From positions 1-52,212 of the forward strand of contig JASJCT010000018.1 in assembly GCA_030065855.1 (NCBI GenBank): a DNA stretch of 52,212 nucleotides. Reading direction: 5' to 3'. Shown piece by piece: positions 7,933-16,529 of this stretch. Position 1 is the first letter of the stretch, and each line of letters starts with the position of its first letter. The DNA is from Myxococcota bacterium (GTDB taxonomy: Bacteria > Myxococcota_A > Polyangia > JAAYKL01). Under the pieces are notes generated by a model. It ran no database searches and was not told where the DNA came from. It was given only the letters and a program-made list of their open reading frames with translations. Both the position numbers and the translations under genes were made by a program.

Positions 7933-9429
7933 TCAGAAGGCCAGGACCAACATGGCATAGGACCAGAACTGGGGGTCTCCGTCGAACGCGGCTTCGGGAT
8001 TGGTGGGATTGGTGGTCAGCTCTGCAGCTGGAATAAAAATGCTGGCGCCGATGAGCACTTTGAGTGGTTCGGCAATCGGAACCGCAAGGCTCAGATCAAT
8101 CTCGTGGCCCAGGACCCGCTCGTCTGCGGTAGTGACGCCGGCCGTGCCCACACCGCTGGCGTTGTACCAACCGTCATCCGTGGTCGCCTTGGCCAGGAGC
8201 CAGTAGTCGAGTGCCACGGCAAGGTAGCGGGTCGGCTTGAAGCCAGTCCGGACTGCGACGTTGAGCGCGTTGGACCAGCTGGCGAGATCCATAAACCCGT
8301 AGTGCAGGTGGTTGGTGGGGAACAGGTTGTTGAACCTTTTGGCTTTGTCGTCCACTGGATCATCGTCCCCAGTGGCGTAGTTGAATTCAACGCCGATGAA
8401 CGGTTGGGTCGCGACCGGGATCACGGCCTTGACGTCGGCGTGTACCGCAAACGCCAGCCGCTTGAGGTCGGTCTCGGCATTGGCCTGGCCAAACTGGGCG
8501 GCAACTTCGAGGCCGGTCTTGACGATGTCCAGGTCCAACCGCAGCCGGGTGCCTACTGTAATTTCCTGGCGGTGGATCTCACGTGCAGCCAGCGCCGCTT
8601 CGTAGGCTGCCTGTTCCTCAGCAGTTGCGCCTGGGGCTGGGGGCGCCGGATCGCCCGCGTAGGTCATGCCGGGTTTGCGCGCCGCCTTGGTGTCGACCAG
8701 CCCTAAAATGTACAGATCGAATAGGACCTTGTTTTCGATGAGCTTCATTGCGTTGTACGCGCCAAAAAAGCTGGTGCTCCCCCGGGCCAGGTTGCCGGCA
8801 TTGTCCGGCGTGAACAGGGCTTCGAACAGGTCCAATTGGCCCAAACAGTATTCGATCTGCAACACCGCAGCATCAAAGACCCGCCCCTGATCGAGCCACT
8901 CCAGATGCCCGATCAACCGCTGATCGCCGTAGACCAGCTGTTGGCGACCGACCTTTAGGGCCAACACATCCGTGCCCAGGCGAATCCGCGCCCAGGCCTG
9001 ATGCAGATCCGTGTTGCCGTCAGTGGATGGGTTGCTGACCGAGGTATTTTCAAGGCCCCAGGCACGCGTGTCCTGAAATTGGATAAAGGTCGAAACCAGC
9101 TGCTTGTAGTTGAGGCCGAGGCCGACCCGCGCCCGCTGACCGATCAAGAAGCGCTTGTCCCTGGCATGGGAGTTGAAATCCCGATTGGTGCGGAGCTCGG
9201 GCCGCAGCCGGTAGGCTAGGTAGATTTTGCCCCAGATCGATGCCTCGTCACCAAAGTGAGGAAACGCCTTGTCCGGTTCGGCACTGGCCGCTGTCGTTCC
9301 CTCAACTGCTTTAGGCGGTGTCTCAGGATTAGCCTTATCGGCGTTTACAGCGCTCGGCGCCTGGGCCAGAGCTGGGCAGCTAAAACCTACGATGAGGAGT
9401 GGGATGACCAGTTGGGTTGCCGTGCGCAA
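7933..9429 (-). CDS. Outer-membrane porin of the alginate-export type
   Basis: A signal peptide (cleavage likely after CPALA) is followed by an Ala/Pro/Glu-rich spacer and then a beta-barrel of roughly 420 residues. The stretch GKIYLAYRLRPELRTN, LIGQRARVGLG and KVGRQQLVYGDQRLIGH resembles the alginate_exp outer-membrane family. The protein ends in aromatic/hydrophobic residues (YAMLVLAF) as barrels often do. Many members are found near respiratory and transport genes, so alginate itself need not be the substrate. The start is a TTG at 9429, with GGAGG seven bases upstream. It follows the nap-type genes on the same strand, and I infer, weakly, a role in nitrate or nitrite passage. Confidence 0.75.
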   Translation of the reverse strand: MRTATQLVIPLLIVGFSCPALAQAPSAVNADKANPETPPKAVEGTTAASAEPDKAFPHFGDEASIWGKIYLAYRLRPELRTNRDFNSHARDKRFLIGQRARVGLGLNYKQLVSTFIQFQDTRAWGLENTSVSNPSTDGNTDLHQAWARIRLGTDVLALKVGRQQLVYGDQRLIGHLEWLDQGRVFDAAVLQIEYCLGQLDLFEALFTPDNAGNLARGSTSFFGAYNAMKLIENKVLFDLYILGLVDTKAARKPGMTYAGDPAPPAPGATAEEQAAYEAALAAREIHRQEITVGTRLRLDLDIVKTGLEVAAQFGQANAETDLKRLAFAVHADVKAVIPVATQPFIGVEFNYATGDDDPVDDKAKRFNNLFPTNHLHYGFMDLASWSNALNVAVRTGFKPTRYLAVALDYWLLAKATTDDGWYNASGVGTAGVTTADERVLGHEIDLSLAVPIAEPLKVLIGASIFIPAAELTTNPTNPEAAFDGDPQFWSYAMLVLAF

Positions 9430-9492
9430 TTCGCACCTCCTTTCGATCGCTGTGAGCAGCGCGCGTGGCTCGGTCCCTTAGCAGTGGTCGCG

Positions 9493-10119
9493 TCAGCTGG
9501 CAGTACCTAGCTGATCGCGTAAATTATCTAGAATGCGTTGGGCATTGCTGCCCGCCCTAGGGCGAGACAGTCCCTGAACGAGCTGCAGCACAGCGTCGAC
9601 AGCTGCGCGAATCCCGTGCGGATCGATCGCGACCGGACCTGGGACCAGACTCGTTCGGTTAAAGATCGCCAGGGCCCCCATTAGAGATCCACGGAAGTCC
9701 CGGACAATGGTCATCTCGAGGGCGCGCTGGGCGATAGCCCTGGCCTCTCGGCAGCTTTGGGTCTTGTCCTGCCACCCCCGGTGGAGCCGAGGCGCGACAC
9801 AGGGCAGCTGCGCGTCAGACAGCAGATCGACAATGTCTATCATGCCGAGGTAGTCATTGAGATCGACACCAGCCTGGTCCGCGTCGATCTCGGGATCTGG
9901 CGCATCGAGTAGGGATTCGATACTCGCCGGGAACGCGCCTTGAACCTCGCACAATCGATCAAATGCGATCAGATGCGAGGCCCGCACACAGACCGCGAGC
10001 GCCTGGGCCATCTTCAACAGGTCGTTCAATCTTAAGCTCCCCTGCTCATCGATGACTTCCAGCAGGAGCCACGCGGTCTCAGTGCCGCTCAGTCGTATTG
10101 GTTTGTCTTGCGACGTCAT
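9493..10119 (-). CDS. Unknown 208-residue protein in the nap operon
   Basis: I do not recognise this family. The protein has no signal peptide or membrane helix and is predicted to be mostly helical and cytoplasmic. It contains three or four scattered cysteines but no CxxCH, P-loop or obvious metal site. It begins 13 bases after the stop of the NapB-like cytochrome, with GGAGG before its ATG, so it belongs to the same operon. Because NapA maturation normally needs cytoplasmic helper proteins (NapD, and NapF or TorD-like chaperones elsewhere), an accessory or chaperone role is possible, but this rests only on context. Confidence 0.75.
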   Translation of the reverse strand: MTSQDKPIRLSGTETAWLLLEVIDEQGSLRLNDLLKMAQALAVCVRASHLIAFDRLCEVQGAFPASIESLLDAPDPEIDADQAGVDLNDYLGMIDIVDLLSDAQLPCVAPRLHRGWQDKTQSCREARAIAQRALEMTIVRDFRGSLMGALAIFNRTSLVPGPVAIDPHGIRAAVDAVLQLVQGLSRPRAGSNAQRILDNLRDQLGTAS

Positions 10120-10132
10120 GGCGCCTCCAGGG

Positions 10133-10666
10133 TCACAGACCAGATCGGGCGCGAGGAAACCCCTCGTGCGCTGGGATGTGACATTGCAGACAGTGCTCCC
10201 GTTCCGGGTGATCTGTACGCAGTTGCTCCGGCGCCTGCGGATCCCCGTGGCAACCCAGGCAATTTTCTCTCATGGTCAGCGGATGCGGGATTAACCAGGG
10301 CCCCTCGGGTTGGGAGCGCAGGCCGATCCGGTACGTGCTGCCTTTAAACTCGTTTTTACGAAATATGTCGTTGGCGCGCTGCGCCACGTGGCATTGCTGG
10401 CAATGTTCGAGTTCGGGGTGGGGTGTGCGCTTGGCCTGCCGGCCTTCTTTATCCACGGCGTCCCCCTTGAGGTGGCATTGGAGGCACTCCCCGCGGCCGA
10501 GCTGTTCCACCTGGTGTGGGATCGTGGGCGGCGCACCAGAATAAGCCCGGCCATCGGCCAGGGCCAGTGCATCACTCGGCGCCTCCAAACAACCCAGCCC
10601 CACCCCACCAGACGCGATCACGAGCGCTAAGGCAGCAACCACCATGACTCGGAAACGAATCGCCAT
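10133..10666 (-). CDS. napB: NapB-like periplasmic tetraheme cytochrome c
   Basis: This is the likely electron-transfer partner of NapA. The N-terminal hydrophobic segment exports the protein. Four heme-binding motifs follow: CLQCH, CQQCH, CLGCH and CLQCH. Ordinary NapB has two. The sequence is an internal duplication: each half has the NapB-like pattern IPH, then CxxCH, then a proline/histidine stretch (TPHPELEHCQQCH in the first, TDHPEREHCLQCH in the second). The ATG at 10666 is two bases after the napA stop. The frame is open further upstream, but that extension overlaps napA. Assignment to NapB is by position and pattern; a generic tetraheme cytochrome is the alternative. Confidence 0.75.
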   Translation of the reverse strand: MAIRFRVMVVAALALVIASGGVGLGCLEAPSDALALADGRAYSGAPPTIPHQVEQLGRGECLQCHLKGDAVDKEGRQAKRTPHPELEHCQQCHVAQRANDIFRKNEFKGSTYRIGLRSQPEGPWLIPHPLTMRENCLGCHGDPQAPEQLRTDHPEREHCLQCHIPAHEGFPRARSGL

Positions 10667-10668
10667 GC

Positions 10669-12984
10669 TTAGACCTTTTCGACCTTGACCGCGCATTTCT
10701 TGTAATCCGGTTCTTTTGACATCGGACAGAACGCGTCGAGTGTCAAGTCGTTGATCGGGCTCTGCTCATCAAAGAACGGCACGAACACCGCCCCGGGCTC
10801 TGGGATGGCCCGGTCGTCGATCGACACTGGCAGCTCGATGGTGCCGCGACGCGACGTCAGCCGAACTTCATTACCCGGCCTCAGGCCCAGGCGGCGGGCG
10901 TCCTCGGGGTGTACCTCGCAGTAAGCTGCTGGCATTGCCCGGTGCAACTCGGGAATCCGACGGGTCATCGACCCGGTGTGCCAGTGCTCGAGCACGCGTC
11001 CCGTACACAGCCAGAAAGGGTAATCGCTATCTGGCGACTCAGCCGGCGGTTCCCAGGGTCGGAACCAGATCACCGCGCGATTATCGGTCTTCTTGGCCTT
11101 GTAAAAATCCATCCGTTCCGGGCCCATGGCATAGGGATCCTGGCCAGGTACGTAGCGATAGATCGTCTCTCGACCTTCTACATACGGCCAACGAACACCA
11201 CCGCGGGTCTTCTGCAAAGTATCGTAGTCTGGCACGTCCTTGCCCACGCCAAGGGTGAACTCGCGGAACTCCATGTAGAGGTCCTGTTCGAGGGTCTTGG
11301 TCTCGGGGAACAGATGGGTAAAGCCCATCTTGCGCGCCACAGCTACGGTCTGCCACACGTCGGATCTCGCCTCTCCTAGCGGGTCGACCAGCTTGTTCCA
11401 CTGTTGGTGCCGCCGCTCTGAGTTGCCAAACACGCCCTCTTTCTCGACCCATCCGGCTGATGGCAGGATTAGGTCGGCCAGCTCAGTGGTCGGTGTGGGA
11501 TAGATATCAGAAACGATTAAGAAGCTATCGTCGCGCTTTTTCTGCTTGCCGTCTCGAAACCGCTTCAGGTTGGGCATGGTCACGAACGGGTTGGTGACCT
11601 GGACCCACATCACCTTGACGTCTCCCCGGTCTAGGGCGCGGAACATCTCCACCGCGTGAAAGCCGGGTTTGGGGTCGATGGTCCCCTGGGGTACGCCCCA
11701 GATCTTCTCGGCCTTGGCCCGGTGTTGGGGGTTTTTGACATGTCCGTCCGCGGGCAATGCATGGGCCAGGGTACCGACCTCGCGGCAGGTACCACAGGCA
11801 CTGGGTTGACCGGTCAGGGAGAACGGCGTGGACCCGGGATGGCCGATTTTGCCGGACAATAGGTGGATTGCGTAAATCAGGTTGTTCATCCAGGTGCCGC
11901 GCACGTGCTGGTTGACGCCCATGCACCACAGGCTCATCACCCGCAGGCCTGGCCGCGCGAATTGTTCGGCCAGGCGTACCAGTGCGTCAGGTGGAATGCC
12001 GGCCAGCTCGGCCACCTTCTCCGGCGTATAGGGCTCGACCAACGCGCGGTATTCGTCAAAGGTGATGGGCTGGGGCTTGTCCGCAAACTTGAAGCCGTCC
12101 TCAGTGCCATAGCCGATGTCGTGCGCACCCCGACGAAAGGTGCAGAGCTGCTCGACGAACTGCTGGTCTATCTTGTCGTTGACGATCAAATAGCGGGCAA
12201 TGCCATTGGCGATTGCCAGGTCGCCCTGGGGTTTCATCACCAGGACCTCGTCGGCGTACTTGGAGGTAGGTGTGTGCCTGGTGGTGATGTCGATCAGCTT
12301 GACGTGGCCGGCCCTACGCTTTCGCGAAAGCACGCGGCTGAACAACACCGGGTGCATCTCGGCCATGTTATTGCCCCAAAGAACAAAGACATCCGCATAA
12401 TCCAGATCGTCGTAGGCCCCCATTGGCTCGTCACTGCCAAAGGTGGTCATGAACCCGACCACAGCCGAGGCCATACACAGGCGCGCGTTGGGATCGATAT
12501 TGTTCGACTTGAGGCCGCCCTTGAACCACTTTTGCGCCGCATACCCCTCTTGCACGGTCCACTGACCTGATCCGTAAATCGCCACGGATTTTGGTCCGTG
12601 CTTGTCGATCGCCTGTTGGTACTTGTCTGCAGCAATTTTGATAGCCTCGTCCCAGCTGATCTTTTCGTAACGGTCGCCCTTGCGCAGCATGGGGTGGGTC
12701 AGGCGATCGCGCCCGTAGAGCACGCTGGGCAGGTGATAGCCCTTAACACACAACGTGCCGCGGTTGACCGGACAATCCGGATCTCCGGTGACTGCCTCGA
12801 TCTTGCCCTTCCTGACCCCGACCAGCACGCCGCAGCCCGTGCCGCAGAACCGACACGGGGCCTTGCGCCACTTGAGCGACTTGTCTAAGCCAGATGACGC
12901 TCGGGTTTGGCCGCAGCCAGCCAGGGCAGCTGCTGCCGCCGCAGCTGCTGCATGCCTGAGAAATTCTCGTCTCGTGGACCCCAT
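10669..12984 (-). CDS. napA: Periplasmic nitrate reductase catalytic subunit
   Basis: It reduces nitrate to nitrite at a Mo-bisMGD centre. A twin-arginine signal (STRREFL) precedes an alanine-rich hydrophobic stretch ending in LAGC, a good lipobox. Next comes the [4Fe-4S] motif CRFCGTGCG with the fourth cysteine in GTLCVKGY. The Mo-ligand region ARLCMASAVVGF and the following FGSDEPMGAYDDL match NapA rather than NasA or formate dehydrogenase. MGVNQHVRGTWMNNL and GQPSACGTCREVGTL are also NapA-like. About 770 residues is normal. Start choice is ATG 12984 behind GAGGTG; GTG 12990, overlapping napD, is possible. The lipobox suggests a membrane-anchored form, unlike soluble NapA. Confidence 0.93.
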   Translation of the reverse strand: MGSTRREFLRHAAAAAAAAALAGCGQTRASSGLDKSLKWRKAPCRFCGTGCGVLVGVRKGKIEAVTGDPDCPVNRGTLCVKGYHLPSVLYGRDRLTHPMLRKGDRYEKISWDEAIKIAADKYQQAIDKHGPKSVAIYGSGQWTVQEGYAAQKWFKGGLKSNNIDPNARLCMASAVVGFMTTFGSDEPMGAYDDLDYADVFVLWGNNMAEMHPVLFSRVLSRKRRAGHVKLIDITTRHTPTSKYADEVLVMKPQGDLAIANGIARYLIVNDKIDQQFVEQLCTFRRGAHDIGYGTEDGFKFADKPQPITFDEYRALVEPYTPEKVAELAGIPPDALVRLAEQFARPGLRVMSLWCMGVNQHVRGTWMNNLIYAIHLLSGKIGHPGSTPFSLTGQPSACGTCREVGTLAHALPADGHVKNPQHRAKAEKIWGVPQGTIDPKPGFHAVEMFRALDRGDVKVMWVQVTNPFVTMPNLKRFRDGKQKKRDDSFLIVSDIYPTPTTELADLILPSAGWVEKEGVFGNSERRHQQWNKLVDPLGEARSDVWQTVAVARKMGFTHLFPETKTLEQDLYMEFREFTLGVGKDVPDYDTLQKTRGGVRWPYVEGRETIYRYVPGQDPYAMGPERMDFYKAKKTDNRAVIWFRPWEPPAESPDSDYPFWLCTGRVLEHWHTGSMTRRIPELHRAMPAAYCEVHPEDARRLGLRPGNEVRLTSRRGTIELPVSIDDRAIPEPGAVFVPFFDEQSPINDLTLDAFCPMSKEPDYKKCAVKVEKV

Positions 12985-12986
12985 TG

Positions 12987-13214
12987 TCACACCTCGCAGC
13001 TCTGAAAAACCACTGACGCCAGCACCACGCCGGGCAGGGCAGCGATCGTCCGATGTCGCTCCTCCTGCACTGCCGGAGACGATCCTGAAATCACCAGGGC
13101 CAGGCCTTCATCGGTTTGGCTGGCGATCTCCACGCCGCTCATCCCAGCCACGCGCTGTGCCACCTGATCCACAGCCCCAGGACGGACCTGCACGACGATG
13201 CCACCAAACCTCAT
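12987..13214 (-). CDS. napD: NapD-type chaperone for NapA
   Basis: NapD proteins are small cytoplasmic chaperones that bind the twin-arginine signal of NapA and hold back export until the cofactor is inserted. This 75-residue protein opens with GGIVVQVRPGAVDQV and has a ferredoxin-like beta-alpha-beta pattern, as expected for the family. It lies immediately upstream of napA, its stop touching the napA start region. Its ATG overlaps the stop of the octaheme cytochrome by four bases. Confidence 0.85.
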   Translation of the reverse strand: MRFGGIVVQVRPGAVDQVAQRVAGMSGVEIASQTDEGLALVISGSSPAVQEERHRTIAALPGVVLASVVFQSCEV

Positions 13215-14731
13215 GGGTCTGCCCCCTTCTCTGCTGCTGGCGCGGGCTGTACCTTTGGGGTAGGCACTGCGCGTTTACCGTCTGGGCTGGCCCCTGTTGT
13301 GGGCTTGCCATCGCCAGCAGATCCGAGCCCTGCATGCCCATATCGCTTTTGGTAGAACTGCTCGACCTGGGCAGCAGCCTCGGCACTGAGTCCCTTTTGC
13401 CAGCGGTGTGGCTCTGCGGCGAGGACTTTCGCGATCACTGCCTGCACCTCTGTGCGCTCATGGGCCAGTTCCACGGCCTCGGGTATCAGCTCTTGGTAGA
13501 AGCGCTCGGCGATCTCGAAGAACCCATGCCACTGGGTATAGTCCGGCGCCATCATCGATGCGCCCATCCTGGCCCGACGCCCTTCGTGATGCCAGAGGTA
13601 GAAGTAGGTCCATTCGATCTTCTCATCAAATGGGGTCTTGGTCAGAAGGCCTGCCTGGCGCAGGGCGTCCATGATCTGTTTGGCGGGCTTGCCGAACTTA
13701 TCGTTGTAGAGATGCACGGCAGCGTCGTACTGATCGTAGTGTCCGGCGATCCAATCCGGCGCGTGGCAGCTGGAGCAGACGTCCTGCATGGCCAGCTTTT
13801 TCTGCTCCCACTTATCCTGGCGTTTGGATATGGCTGGCCTCAAGGTCCAGGTGATGCGCTTTCCAGGATTGTGCGAAGCCTGTTGCGTGGCAGTGGCGCT
13901 CAGGTGGCAGGTAGCACAGGTGGGCGCGGCGCTGTAGGTCTTGCCCACCACCCATGCTTGCTCGCCCAAGTGCATCTTGCCCTGCTGATCAGCCGTGACA
14001 AAGGCAATGCCGTGCTTGCTCTCCTCGTAGATCTCCTTTTGCGGGTGATCCGGACCCAAGTGGCACTTGCCGCAGTTGTCAGGCCGGCGAGCCATTTCGA
14101 TTGAGAACCGATGCCGCGAGTGGCAGGCCGAGCAGGTGCCGATGGAGCCGTCCGGGTTGATGCGACCGATCCCACTGTTGGGCCAGGTGGCGGTGTCGAG
14201 CATGGGCTTGCCGTTCTTGTCCTTAATAACGACGCCTTGCGCGTCTTTCTGGAACGCCACCTTGGACCCGTGGCATTGCTGGCAACCCGCGTGGGCAGCG
14301 GCCGGCCCTTCGACTGTCTCGCCGAGCACGTTGTCAAGGGAACCCAGGATTTGCCCGGCCTTGGCGTGGTGCGATCCCTGGAACTCCGCGGCAATGTCCT
14401 TGTGGCAGCGGCCGCAGTCGTTGGGCGTGACCAGTGTGGCGATCACCCGACCCTCGTGGTGCCAGGCGTCCGGATCCCCCTCCTCGGCCTGGTGGCAGTC
14501 GTAGCAGCCCACCCCGGTTTCGGCATGGGTCGAGTCAGCCCACTGGTCCGTGACCCCGGGGGTCTTCTCCTTGTGACAGGTGTAGCAGCGCTCGTTCTCA
14601 CCCGATAGTACCGGTACGGCCTCGTCGACCAAGCGCTCCCTGACGCCCTCGACCCAGGCCACCACGATCAGGGTGACGAGGAACAGGAACGATAATAACG
14701 CGACGACGATGCGTTTTGCGTTGAGGCTCAT
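13211..14731 (-). CDS. Membrane-anchored octaheme cytochrome c, HAO-like
   Basis: An N-terminal hydrophobic helix (residues 8-27) without a clear cleavage site should anchor the protein on the periplasmic face. Eight CxxCH motifs are present: CYTCH (from residue 49), CYDCH, CGRCH, CQQCH, CSACH, CGKCH, CATCH and CSSCH. The C-terminal signature HHEGRRARMGASMM followed by PDYTQWHG is characteristic of the hydroxylamine oxidoreductase family. I cannot tell from sequence whether the tyrosine that cross-links the active heme is functional, so direction (hydroxylamine oxidation, or nitrite or hydroxylamine reduction) is open. The last 50 residues are Pro/Ala/Lys-rich. It sits between cytochrome b and napD, suggesting a link in the quinol-to-nitrate chain or a nitrite-reducing partner. 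Confidence 0.85.
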   Translation of the reverse strand: MSLNAKRIVVALLSFLFLVTLIVVAWVEGVRERLVDEAVPVLSGENERCYTCHKEKTPGVTDQWADSTHAETGVGCYDCHQAEEGDPDAWHHEGRVIATLVTPNDCGRCHKDIAAEFQGSHHAKAGQILGSLDNVLGETVEGPAAAHAGCQQCHGSKVAFQKDAQGVVIKDKNGKPMLDTATWPNSGIGRINPDGSIGTCSACHSRHRFSIEMARRPDNCGKCHLGPDHPQKEIYEESKHGIAFVTADQQGKMHLGEQAWVVGKTYSAAPTCATCHLSATATQQASHNPGKRITWTLRPAISKRQDKWEQKKLAMQDVCSSCHAPDWIAGHYDQYDAAVHLYNDKFGKPAKQIMDALRQAGLLTKTPFDEKIEWTYFYLWHHEGRRARMGASMMAPDYTQWHGFFEIAERFYQELIPEAVELAHERTEVQAVIAKVLAAEPHRWQKGLSAEAAAQVEQFYQKRYGHAGLGSAGDGKPTTGASPDGKRAVPTPKVQPAPAAEKGADP

Positions 14732-14772
14732 CCGTTAATCTCCTTGATCATCACTCCTCCCCTGTTGTTGTA

Positions 14773-15822
14773 TTAGTGGGCCAGGGCCTCCCACAGCGTA
14801 AGCAGCAGCAGCGCGAGCACTGACAGCACCCCGATGGGGACCGTAAGATCCCGCTTGACCACGGCGGTAATCCCCTTGTCGATGAACGGCCACAGCACGA
14901 ACAGCGCAGCTGCGAGCCCGATGGTCAGCACTGCCGGGGTAAGCCCGGCCAGTTTGAGCCAGCGGAACGTAAAGTAGAAGTACCACTCTGGTTTGATATG
15001 GGCCGGCGTCACCAATGGGTCTGCCTTGTCGGCGAGCTCCAGCGGGAAGATCACAGCCACCGCAGAAATCACAATCAATAAACCGATGCCGATAATCAAC
15101 TCGGTGAGGATGTGGTCCGGATAGAAGCGAAACGTGTTCTTACCGGGTTGCTCGTCCTTAAAGTGCAGCTCTGTGACCCCATGGGTGCGCACCATGCCGA
15201 TGTGCAACATCAGAAACCCAATCACCGCAGTGGGCAGAATGCCGATGTGGAGCACGAAGAACCGGGACAGGGTGTCCTGCCCCACTGTATCGCCGCCGCG
15301 TGCAAACCTGGCCAAGTGCTCGCCGATCAGCGGCACTGCCTCGGTCAGGTTGGTGGCCACGGTAAGACCCCAGTATGCGAGCTGCTCGTAGACCAGGGAG
15401 TAGCCGGTGAACCCAAATGCCAGGGTGAGGATGAGCAGGACAGCACCGAAGACCCAGTTCAGTTCTCGCGGAGCGCGAAAGGCGCCGGTGAAGAAGACCC
15501 GCAATGTGTGCAGGATCACGCTCACAATCATCAGGTTGGCCGACCACTTGTGCAGGCTGCGCACCCACCAACCAAAGGGTACTTCGTTGGTGATGCGCCA
15601 GACACTATCGTAAGCCTTGGACGGCTCGGGCACGTAGTAAAACGTCAGGATAATCCCCGTCACCATCTGGACGACGAACAAATAGGCCGGCATCCCGCCC
15701 AGGCACCACCACCACCGCTTGAGGTGATTGGGTACTGGCTCCTGCAAACGCAACATCATGTTTTCCCGGTCGATCGGAAAACGGGATTTGAGCCAACCAG
15801 AGACTGAAGCGCGCGTGCTCAT
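14773..15822 (-). CDS. Cytochrome b of a bc-type quinol oxidase complex
   Basis: This integral membrane subunit would oxidise quinol and carry two b hemes. Heme ligands are visible as paired histidines 13 residues apart (LHKWSANLM to ILHTLRVFF, and LHIGILPT to LHIGMVRTHG). The Qo-site motif appears as KPEWYFYF. With 349 residues it is longer than cytochrome b6 and shorter than mitochondrial-type cytochrome b, i.e. fused but with a short C-terminal half. Its ATG overlaps the Rieske stop by four bases, and the octaheme cytochrome gene follows after 41 bases. No cytochrome c1 is encoded here, so the octaheme protein may take its place. Confidence 0.92.
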   Translation of the reverse strand: MSTRASVSGWLKSRFPIDRENMMLRLQEPVPNHLKRWWWCLGGMPAYLFVVQMVTGIILTFYYVPEPSKAYDSVWRITNEVPFGWWVRSLHKWSANLMIVSVILHTLRVFFTGAFRAPRELNWVFGAVLLILTLAFGFTGYSLVYEQLAYWGLTVATNLTEAVPLIGEHLARFARGGDTVGQDTLSRFFVLHIGILPTAVIGFLMLHIGMVRTHGVTELHFKDEQPGKNTFRFYPDHILTELIIGIGLLIVISAVAVIFPLELADKADPLVTPAHIKPEWYFYFTFRWLKLAGLTPAVLTIGLAAALFVLWPFIDKGITAVVKRDLTVPIGVLSVLALLLLTLWEALAH

Positions 15823-16304
15823 CCCACCTCCACACTCATTTCGAGAAAGATCATGTCGCCGTCGGTCACCACCTCGTATCGCGGCAGTGCAGCGCCCATC
15901 TCAGCCGGGGGGCCGGAGAGGGGCGAGCCATTACCGTCGAACCGGCCGTCGTGGCAGGGGCAGATAAATTCTCCGGTCTGGGACTCGAAGTGGACCCGGC
16001 AACCCAGGTGGGGACATACATCAGACAGGGCGATAAATCCCTTCTGGCCTCGAATGACGTTGATCGTCCGCCCGCCTGGCGCCTCGTAGGCGATTCCGGT
16101 TCCCGGCGGAATCTCTGAGCGCAATCCGACGAACAACCGCTGCGTGCGATCGTTGCGGGTGGGATATAGGTAGCGCACCCCGAGAACCGCAGCAAAAGCA
16201 TGGCTCGCCACCAGCCCCGTGCCCATCACTGCATTGGCCAGAAAGTCGCGCCGGTCAGCCCCCGCATCCTTTTTTTCTCGCCTCTTTTTTTCTTTGCTCG
16301 CCAC
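15819..16304 (-). CDS. Rieske [2Fe-2S] protein
   Basis: The Rieske domain ligands are clear: CPHLGC and CPCHDG, the latter followed by FDGNGSPLSGPP. A highly charged N-terminus (KEKKRREKK), then DRRDFL and a hydrophobic helix look like a twin-arginine targeted, uncleaved anchor, as in bc1 and b6f Rieske proteins. The start is a GTG at 16304 behind AGAGGTGG. As first gene of the block it pairs with the adjacent cytochrome b in a quinol:acceptor oxidoreductase. The complex is probably expressed together with the nitrate reductase genes downstream. Confidence 0.93.
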   Translation of the reverse strand: MASKEKKRREKKDAGADRRDFLANAVMGTGLVASHAFAAVLGVRYLYPTRNDRTQRLFVGLRSEIPPGTGIAYEAPGGRTINVIRGQKGFIALSDVCPHLGCRVHFESQTGEFICPCHDGRFDGNGSPLSGPPAEMGAALPRYEVVTDGDMIFLEMSVEVG

Positions 16305-16413
16305 GTGCCACCTCTGGTTTGTCGAGCATTGCGATACTATATTTATCCAATCCTGACCATTAATACAGCAATTATTGTGTCAATGCAAGTCAAACTATAT
16401 ATTTTTTCCACCA

Positions 16414-16426
16414 GGAGAATATTTCC
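16414..16426. promoter_or_regulatory. Candidate operator between the nap-type operon and the Rrf2 gene
   Basis: GGAGAATATTTCC is a near-palindrome in the AT-rich spacer between the divergent Rieske and Rrf2 genes. A second, looser inverted pair (GTATTCC at 16494-16500 and GGAATTC at 16515-16521) overlaps the Rrf2 promoter and leader. They are plausible binding sites for the Rrf2 protein, but I cannot match them to a known NsrR or IscR consensus. Confidence 0.35.
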
Positions 16427-16471
16427 TTTATAAACGGAAGTTTGCGTGGATGATTCATCGCTCCTTCAGGC

Positions 16472-16500
16472 TTGACACATGGGGTATTGAAAGGTATTCC
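16472..16500 (+). promoter_or_regulatory. Sigma70-type promoter of the Rrf2 gene
   Basis: A perfect -35 TTGACA (16472-16477) is separated by 17 bases from a -10-like TATTCC (16495-16500). The start codon of the Rrf2 gene lies 30 bases further on. The -10 overlaps one arm of an inverted repeat, which would allow autorepression. Confidence 0.6.
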
Positions 16501-16529
16501 TAACCTAGATTGAAGGAATTCTACATAAA

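Noticed and set aside
10909..11379. Long open frames on the strand opposite napA and the octaheme cytochrome (also 11863-12570 and 12755-14104)
   Set aside because: They lie wholly opposite strongly conserved genes in GC-rich DNA, lack family motifs, and are shadows of third-position G/C.
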